From positions 86,822,501 to 86,886,500 of the forward strand of contig CM066734.1 of the NCBI GenBank assembly GCA_033961575.1: DNA of 64,000 nt. The letters are read 5' to 3'. The notes beneath the pieces are model-generated. The model made no database searches, was not told the origin of the DNA, and saw only the letters and a program-made list of their open reading frames with translations. The first letter of the stretch is position 1. Each line of letters begins with the position of its first letter. Positions 56,890 to 64,000 of this stretch are shown one piece after another. Source of the stretch: Aselliscus stoliczkanus (taxonomy: Eukaryota; Chordata; Mammalia; Chiroptera; Hipposideridae). The position numbers and the translations under genes were made by a program.

Positions 56890-58480
56890 AATCCTCAGTA
56901 CTTTTGCCCTTAAGATTTTTCTGTCTTCTGGGTTCTTCTTCTTTTTTAAAAAACATGTTGGCATGATAGTTCAATTCTTAACTAGTGACTTGGGCAAGAT
57001 CCATGTACTATCATTGGAATTTAAAGGGTATTAGACATGCATGTGTGGGGAATTATGCTCGAGTGCACTGTTGTGAACTTAAAACTGCAAAGGTAGATGG
57101 TTAAAAGTACTTGCATAATGCTCTGTATAGAAAGAACTAGTCCTTTGCAATATGTACATAATTACAAATAATTTTTCTTCTCCTTTACTATAGCACTAAT
57201 AAAGGTTTGAGTTCTAAACTTAAAAAAAAAACCCACAAAAAAATTAGTCTTAAATTTATCCATGCCTTAAAGATAAGTTAAAAATAAAATCCGATTTCTA
57301 CTTCTCATATTACCAACAACCTTGCAATTATTCACACGCTGGTTATGAGAGTTACAGGGCATCTCGACTGCTTAATCTGGGACTCACACCTTCACTGATA
57401 TTTGGGGGAGGGTTGTTTTCACTTGGGGAAGGAGGGAAAGAAAGGTAGGTTGAGTTTGGCTCTGGAAGGGAGAAAGGGAAGGCATGATACAGGATTCACA
57501 CCCAGGCAGTCAGCAGTGAGCACGAGAAGCTGGTAAAAATGTCTTTAAAAGAAACCAGGAGACCCTGAACACGGCGGAGATGCTTTGAGGCCAACATGAT
57601 GAAGTGTGGCACATACCTGAGAAGGGGCCATTCTCCCCACCTCTGCACAGAACTCACTCTTTCTCTGTTACCCTGAAAAACAGCAGCGACTTTTGGAAAA
57701 TTAGGAAACAGTAGCATCCTCGCACTGGGTGCTGGCTTCATCACAAAGGCTCTGTCAGCCTCAGAGTGATGGAGCTCCTTCCAGCGCTTGGCTGGCAGCT
57801 GTACCCATAGGGGACAGCCAAGCCGGGAGAGGCAGGATACACAGGGTGTATGAGGGTTGTTACTGAATGAATGGTTGTGGCGCATTTAAACACTGGATAA
57901 ACTGGGGTTTGCTAAGTTTCTGATTAAAATGGAAAAACTAAGAAAGAGCAGATTTATTTTATAAATGCTAAATGATGGCCTTTGAAAAATTATGTGAGGA
58001 GGTATTGCAGCTTGCTAGTTAGTTAGGACTGCTATAACAAAATACCACAGGCTGGGGCTTATACAATAGAAACTGATTTTCTCACAGTTCTGGAGGCTAA
58101 AAGTCCAAGATCAAGGTGTCAGCATATGAATTTGAAGGGGATAAATTCATCCCATGACAGCAAGTATCCAGTTTTGATAGCAGCAACTACATGCCCCCAG
58201 AAGGGCTAGAGAAAGCTGGCTCTAATTCTAAAGAAAACAGGGGCTACAATGTTGAGGTATTTTTATACCTAAGAAAAATAAAGAGACAACCACTTTCCTT
58301 CTATAAGCACGGAGCACACCTGACTTGTCTTTATGATAAAATGTAAATAGATAACTGGTTCCTATAGGAACCTCCAGGCTTGTTCTAAACAGCAGAGACA
58401 CAAACAAACCAAGGATGGGATGTACTGAAGTAATTTGGGGTAATCAGTTCTATTTACCTTGTCAACTCCTAGGGTCATCA
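56890..58480. other. Intergenic, no gene recognised
   Basis: A minus-strand open frame of 129 codons (57,885-57,496) has no recognisable domain. About 58,015-58,160 ('gactgctataacaaaatacc', 'ctcacagttctggaggctaa') is a common mammalian interspersed repeat of uncertain class. The rest is unassigned. Confidence 0.45.
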
Positions 58481-58499
58481 CTAAGTAAAATCACTGAAT

Positions 58500-59485
58500 C
58501 ATTACAAAATAGCTCTAAACTGGAAACAACACAAATGTCCATCAACAGTAGAATGGATAAATAAATTGTTATTGTATCACATACTGGAATACTATATAGC
58601 CATGAAAAATAATGGATTGCTGTGTTACACAACAACATAAATGAATCTCACAATTTCAGGTTGAGTGAAAGAAGCCAGACACAAAAGAATACATACAACA
58701 TGATTCCATTTATATGAAATTCAGGAACAGGGAAAATTAATCCGTGGTGACAGAGATCAGAATAGTGATAACTTCTGGTGGGTAATTGGCAGGGAAAAGG
58801 CAAGAGTAAGCCTGCTGGGAGCTGAAAAATATTCTGTATCTTGACCTGGGTGGTGGTTACATGGTTGTATAAATTTATAATAATTCATCAAGATGTATGC
58901 TTAAGATTTATGTATTTTACCATGTGTAAGTTATATATCAGCTAGAAATGTTTTTAAAGGCTGCAGAATAAAGGAAATCAGTATGTGTATGGTACTTATG
59001 ATTGTAGATTTCATTTATCAAACAAGCATTCAAATATTCTATTAGCAAGGATGTATTAAGCAGTATTTCACCGCTAAGAGAGAGAAAGATAAGTACTATA
59101 TGATATCACATACATATGGAATCTAAAATATCCAAACTCAGAGAAACAGAGTAGTGGTGACCAAAGGCTAGAGGATGGGGGAAATGAGGAGATATTAGTC
59201 AAAGAGTACAAACTTCCAGTGATAAGATTAGCAAGTTTCGGGCATCTAATGTACTGCATGGTGATTATAGCTAATAATATTATATTATATACTTGAAAAT
59301 TGATAAGAAGGTAGATCTTAAATGTTCTCACCCACGAAAAGAAATGATAACTATGTGACAGGATGGAGGTGTTAGCTAACACTACAGTGGAAATCATTTT
59401 GCAATTTATAAATGTATCAAATCAACACATTGTACACCTTTAGCTTATACAATCTGTCAATTATATCTCAATAAATTTGGGGGGA
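58500..59485 (+). mobile_element. Two adjacent old L1 3' ends
   Basis: 58,500-58,960: 'acacaaatgtccatcaacag', 'tgattccatttatatgaaat', 'gacctgggtggtggttacat' (L1M-type 3' end). 59,070-59,485: 'catatggaatctaaaatatc', 'gtactgcatggtgattatag', 'caattatatctcaataaa' (another L1 3' UTR). Both sense, no coding capacity. Confidence 0.7.
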
Positions 59486-60059
59486 GAAGTTGTATTTCAC
59501 TGAAATATCACCTTGTAAGCAGAAGACTTTGCATATTTTTGGTATGTACCAATAAGTATTTGTCTTTTCCAACTAATACAAATTTAAACCAAATTTTTCA
59601 AACAGTCTTAAATATAACTGCATACATCATACAGCTGGCTAGCCAAAGAACCACAAAAAGACATAAACACACATTCCAAATAGAAAATATCTCTCACAAT
59701 TTCAATACGAAATTTATGATAAGCACGAATTGGGACAATAGCAGTTCAATGATTTGTATAGAAGGGACCATTGCAAACAAACTCTTACGTCTGAAATCTC
59801 TTGACAGAGACCTATAGGTCCTGATGATGGCTGCACAGCCTGGCCTCCCTATGCCCCACCCCCAGCCTCTTCTTCTTTGACCCCATCTCACACTCCTCTC
59901 TTCCTCTCTCTCTACTCCAGACACTCCTCACTGTTCCTCAAAATAAGCACACTTCCTCCTCAGAGCTGGTGCCCTTGGGGATCCTTCCGTCTACAATGCC
60001 CTTGCCAGATGCCCACAGTATCCACGTGGATGCTTCCCTCTTCTTTCAGCACATTCATA

Positions 60060-60330
60060 AAATGCCAACTCTCAGCTCCCTGACCACCCTATCTAAATGT
60101 GCAGGCATACACCCAATCCCTCTCCCGTTCCCAGCATTATTTGTACATGAATCACATTTGATCATTCCATATATATTCTTAGTTATCTTTTTTTATTATT
60201 TTTTATTTCATATAAGAAACCAATTTCCTTTAAGGCAGAGATTTCTGTCTATTATGTTCACTCCTTAAAACAATGCCTGCATACAGTAGCAAATCAATAA
60301 ATATGTGTTGAATAAATAGAATATTTAAAC
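60060..60330 (+). mobile_element. L2 LINE 3' end fragment
   Basis: 'tattatgttcactccttaaa' to 'caataaatatgtgttgaata' is the typical L2 terminus, and the preceding Pro/Ser-coding CT-rich stretch fits the L2 3' region. Confidence 0.6.
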
Positions 60331-60620
60331 CTCCTGATATTTAACCCTATTTGCTTCCAAATCAATTCCCACGTATCAGGGCAAGTCTCGGGATTTTTAA
60401 ATCTTCTCCAGAAAAAAAGAACTTCTACTGATGTGAGAAAGATAAGGCACACACATCCTTCTCAAATACAACAGTTACTGGCAACTGATGCATGTGTTCA
60501 ATCTTCTTTCAGAAATTCTAACATGAATCTTTCTCTGTTTCACAGCAGATAAAATTTATCTATCAGTAGTTTGTTGGAGGATAGATTGGAATGGTAACCA
60601 GAAATACAGAATCTTCCAAT

Positions 60621-60990
60621 ATTTTTTTTTTTTAGATTTTTTTATTGGGGAATTGGGGTAGGGGAACAGCGTTGGGGAATCGGGAAAGGGGAACAGACAA
60701 GTTGCTGCCCTTTTGTTCTTTAGTCTAGTTGTAGAGGATCTCACTTCACTGGCCCATGTTGGTATTGTGATCATTGTGCTCTTCCTGGATGAGGCAGTCA
60801 CTCGCAGTCCATTGGATGGTCGTTCACAGCGACTCACGCAGCCCAGCTCCAGGTTGAGCTGTTGTTCATCATCTTAGCTGTAGAGGGCACAGCCTCACTG
60901 ACCCTCATGTGGGATCCAAACCCAGGCCCTGCTGCTCAGAGCTGGCATCCCAAGCCAACTCTTAAACAATACACCACTAATCCTGCCCCA
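60621..60990 (-). mobile_element. Long-form SINE with doubled tail, body shortened
   Basis: Reverse long form: 'agatttttttattggggaat' and a second 'gttggggaatcgggaaaggg' block, shortened body, degraded head 'caccactaatcctgcccc'. Target duplication agaatcttccaat / agaatcatccaat at 60,608-60,620 and 60,991-61,003. More diverged than other long copies. Confidence 0.85.
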
Positions 60991-61003
60991 AGAATCATCC
61001 AAT

Positions 61004-62919
61004 TTAATTGCTTATTTAATTTTGTAATTTTTTATTCAGGCTTTATTAGCAGAATCTATCACTTTTTTTAAAAAAAAACACATATCTGAGTCCAAAACTC
61101 CTTGTAAAATCTCTCCTCCAAGGCCAGGCCAAGACATACAGGTTTCTGGAGAAGGCTAATTATCCGAGATGCCTTTTCAAACTGTTATTCTTTAAATAAC
61201 TGTTCAATAGGCAAGGAGAAACTGATTTTTCTGACAATAAAATGTATATACTTCTTGACTTATGTTCTAAATAGGATGTTTATTGCATGTCCTGCACATA
61301 ACAAACGTTTCAACTTCTTTGGAAATAGCTTTCACAATTTTCCCTCACTTGGAGAATTAGATGCCCACCTTTATTTGGGATAGTGGTAGATTTCATACAT
61401 CCACAGTAATAAATTTGTGTTCAAAATGTGTTTTAAAGTTCTTCTGTTTCCATATTGGCAAAGCATTTCTCCTTTTCTATAGTCTCTTTTCAGTTTTCTT
61501 TGGTGATTTTCTTTCCTCAAATCAACATGTTAAGAGTTATATTAATGGCTTAAATTGTAGACACAAAATAGATCACTTATTTCCCCCTAACCCACGTGAA
61601 CAACATGCCCTGAATTTTCAAATTCAGAATCCCAATGGACTGACCTCTGACTTAACACATGTTATTATCTGGAAATGTGTCTGGGGCCACACCAAGCAAA
61701 CTCCCTACACATATGGTGCATTCTGATATAATCAAGACAGATAGCCAGCGCCAGTGTGGGCTAATTTTCCAGTTTTCATTCATCATCAGCATCATCTTAT
61801 ATTTTGCTGCTTATATAGAAATCACACTTGAAAATCCTATTTCCAATTAATTCCAGAGATGTCCGGAGCTCTTTTGGATTGGCACTCTTGGAAGTGGCCT
61901 GATAAGCTTTCCTGCCGCCCATCAGCCCACATTGCATCATTATATGGCAAATTTACTTTCATAATTCTTCAACTTCTCTTCCATTCAGGAGTCTCAGCGA
62001 AGTCCACAGCTCTCCCCACCACCCCCATGCTCCCACCAGCCTAGCCCTCCTCCAGCCACTGTGTGCCTTGCTGACCTGTCACCAGCCATCTGCTGACATT
62101 AGGGGAGTCCCGAAACAATCAGAGACGGACGCCGTATGAATTTGGTCTCTTCTGTTCCCACTGTGCTTCATAAACCCCTACAAGACTAGACTAATCAGTG
62201 TTCACTCGGGTGCCCCACTCCACTGGTGGTACCACCTGATGCAACATCTACAGTATTATGGGTCTTGCTTGTCACCTTTGTGGCTCAAATAGATTAAGCA
62301 CTCCTTAACACTGGGCCCTTAAAAAAAAAAAGGAAAAAGAAGGTCGTTCATTAGAAGGACAAAAGGAACAGGTAATAACCCTCAGGTAAAATTCATCACA
62401 GGTTTTTTTAGCATTTTTCCTCTTGGGAAGGATATGGGTTACAGTGAGTGGGGCTTTACCATCCCCTCCTGGATCACGGCTTGGTAGCACAGGGCTGTCC
62501 TGGGCAGAGACAAATCAATTTTAGGCCAATGGCATCCATTCCTAAATTCAGATGTTTCATTAACTCTCCTTAAATAATTCCTGTCCATCCAACTGACTTC
62601 TCTTTCATCCCTCTACCCAAGGAAGGACAAGTGCTTATCTCTCATTAAATTATTTCCTTCCAAGATCCAACAGGAGGAAGGGGACCAGACCACCTTACCT
62701 AAGAAGAAAAGTATAATTAAAACGATGGTCTTCTGGCTAGGTTGCATTTCCCAGTAAAAAAATAATTTTTGACTACAATATAGTTGAGCCAAACTATATT
62801 ATCAGAATTTGGTATCTGTCTTTGTTTTCAGGAGGGAGGAAACACATCTACAGAGGAAAATCTCTAATAGTCAAGCTAAAATCTACTTTTTAAAAGACAT
62901 TTAATATCTTTGGCCACAG
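61004..62919. other. Intergenic, nothing recognised
   Basis: No exon, RNA gene or nameable repeat seen. CDKL2 is the next gene in human and runs on the minus strand toward ODAPH, but I could not match any exon of it here. Confidence 0.4.
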
Positions 62920-63160
62920 AAGAAGGAACTCAAATGGCCAATAAGTATGTAAAAAGAAAAAAATATGAAAACGTGTAACCTCAGTAGTAATCAAAATGTA
63001 AACTAAAGCAAGATCATTTTCACCCATCAAATTGGTGAAAATGGAAATTATTAATATCTAACATGGTTCTGGTATGGGGAAATAAACTTTCTTATACCCT
63101 GTAGGTGGGAATGCAAATTGGTACAGTGTTTTTGGAGGACAATTTCTCAGAACCAAATCT
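62920..63160 (+). mobile_element. Old L1 ORF2 3'-region fragment
   Basis: 'tgtaacctcagtagtaatca', 'ttcacccatcaaattggtga' and 'ggtgggaatgcaaattggta' are sense L1 ORF2-end words. Broken frames. Sequence beyond 63,160 to the window end is unassigned. Confidence 0.75.
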
Positions 63161-64000
63161 AAAATAAAAATCTAAATGAAGCACCTTTTGCAGCTTCACA
63201 CTGTCCCACTGTGATGGTTTCTCCAGCATCCATCCTATTTGCCTCCCTGACTTTGCAGAGGCCAGGTGGTTCAGGAGAACCTGCCCTAATCCAGGGAGAG
63301 GAAAACATGCTGCATTGAGATATTTTGGTTTCATTTCCCTGATCCTTATTTTCATTCATATTAACCAACAACACATTTTCCAAAATTTTATTAGAACCTT
63401 CCTCACTTTCACAGGAGATAACCTTGAATGACAAAGTAGAACAATAAGCCTATGCAATGGGAGGAAATAAAATTCCACTGAAAGCAAAGGAAAATGACAT
63501 TTTATGGATTTTTTTTTTGGTTTTTAAATAAAATTTCTCAGTGTATAGTAGTCCATTCAATGTCAGATATCGACAAACATCTATAAATACAAAGCTCTAA
63601 ATCACAAGTGGTAAGGTACTTCTCAGAAGGGCACCTGAAGAAACAGATAAACTATGTTCAGTACATTTTCAAGTTATTTCAGGTCTGAAGTTATCAAGAG
63701 AATAAACAAGACCCTTTAAAAAGCAATGTGACAACATAACTTTACATTTACATAGAGGAGTGTTAAGGGCCCATTTGTAATATAAAAACACTTAACACAA
63801 AACAATAGGGAAAAATCCATTTAATCCAAATCATGAGGACTAGCATGAAAGTTTTAGAAGCCATGACCCTGGTGTTTCTAATTCCCTGCCAATGGTTCAG
63901 TCCTATGGAGGAGGGCTTAGAAAATAAGTCAGTCACATGTTCAACTTAGTCTGACTCACAGTGAGATACAGATCCAGCCCTATATTGTAGCACAACTAAG

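Noticed and set aside
57496..57885. A 129-codon minus-strand open frame that might be a CDKL2 exon or a new gene.
   Set aside because: No kinase or other motif, no splice-site support, and I could not match it to CDKL2.

Overview
This is a mammalian nuclear genomic window: AT-rich, with split genes, GT-AG introns and dense interspersed repeats. The 22 tRNA-derived SINEs resemble families known from bats. One has the VES-like 'gctcagttggttagtgtg' head, others have a Ser-tRNA-like head with a CCCCAATAAAATC tail, and one is a multi-tRNA element resembling the Rhin-1 type of horseshoe and leaf-nosed bats. I therefore read the host as a bat, possibly from the rhinolophoid side. The order is confident, the family is inference.

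Three genes are supported, in the order known for human 4q21. RCHY1 (minus strand) contributes its first three coding exons (16,616-16,527, 11,135-11,016 and 10,782-10,667); the rest lies off the left edge. It shares a CpG-rich head-to-head promoter (about 16.59-16.89 kb) with THAP6 (plus strand), which is complete with four coding exons between 17,838 and 25,973. ODAPH (formerly C4orf26, plus strand) is complete with exons at 45,142-45,208 and 51,479-51,837. RCHY1 is a ubiquitin ligase, THAP6 a zinc-finger DNA-binding protein and ODAPH a secreted enamel-matrix phosphoprotein. They are neighbours but not a pathway.

Everything else is introns, intergenic DNA and repeats. 0-10 kb (RCHY1 intron): MER5-like element, old L1, and an internally deleted L1 (4.7-8.95 kb). 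10.6-16.6 kb: RCHY1 exons, an MLT1-like LTR, a hAT element, and a 90-bp inverted repeat. 16.6-26 kb: promoter and THAP6, with antisense L1 in its introns. 26-45 kb: THAP6 3' UTR, a second internally deleted L1 (30.5-35.1 kb) with the same deletion junction, microsatellites, MIR and a long L2 copy. 45-52 kb: ODAPH. 52-64 kb: no gene recognised; SINEs, a MaLR-type LTR and L1 tails.

The most interesting signals are two L1 copies with the same ORF2 deletion junction (a HAL1-like non-autonomous family), one SINE head used with two different 3' tail designs, a target site hit twice by SINEs, the inverted repeat in RCHY1 intron 1, and a THAP6 stop that appears five codons early. No CRISPR, operon or rRNA was seen and no functional tRNA is called.
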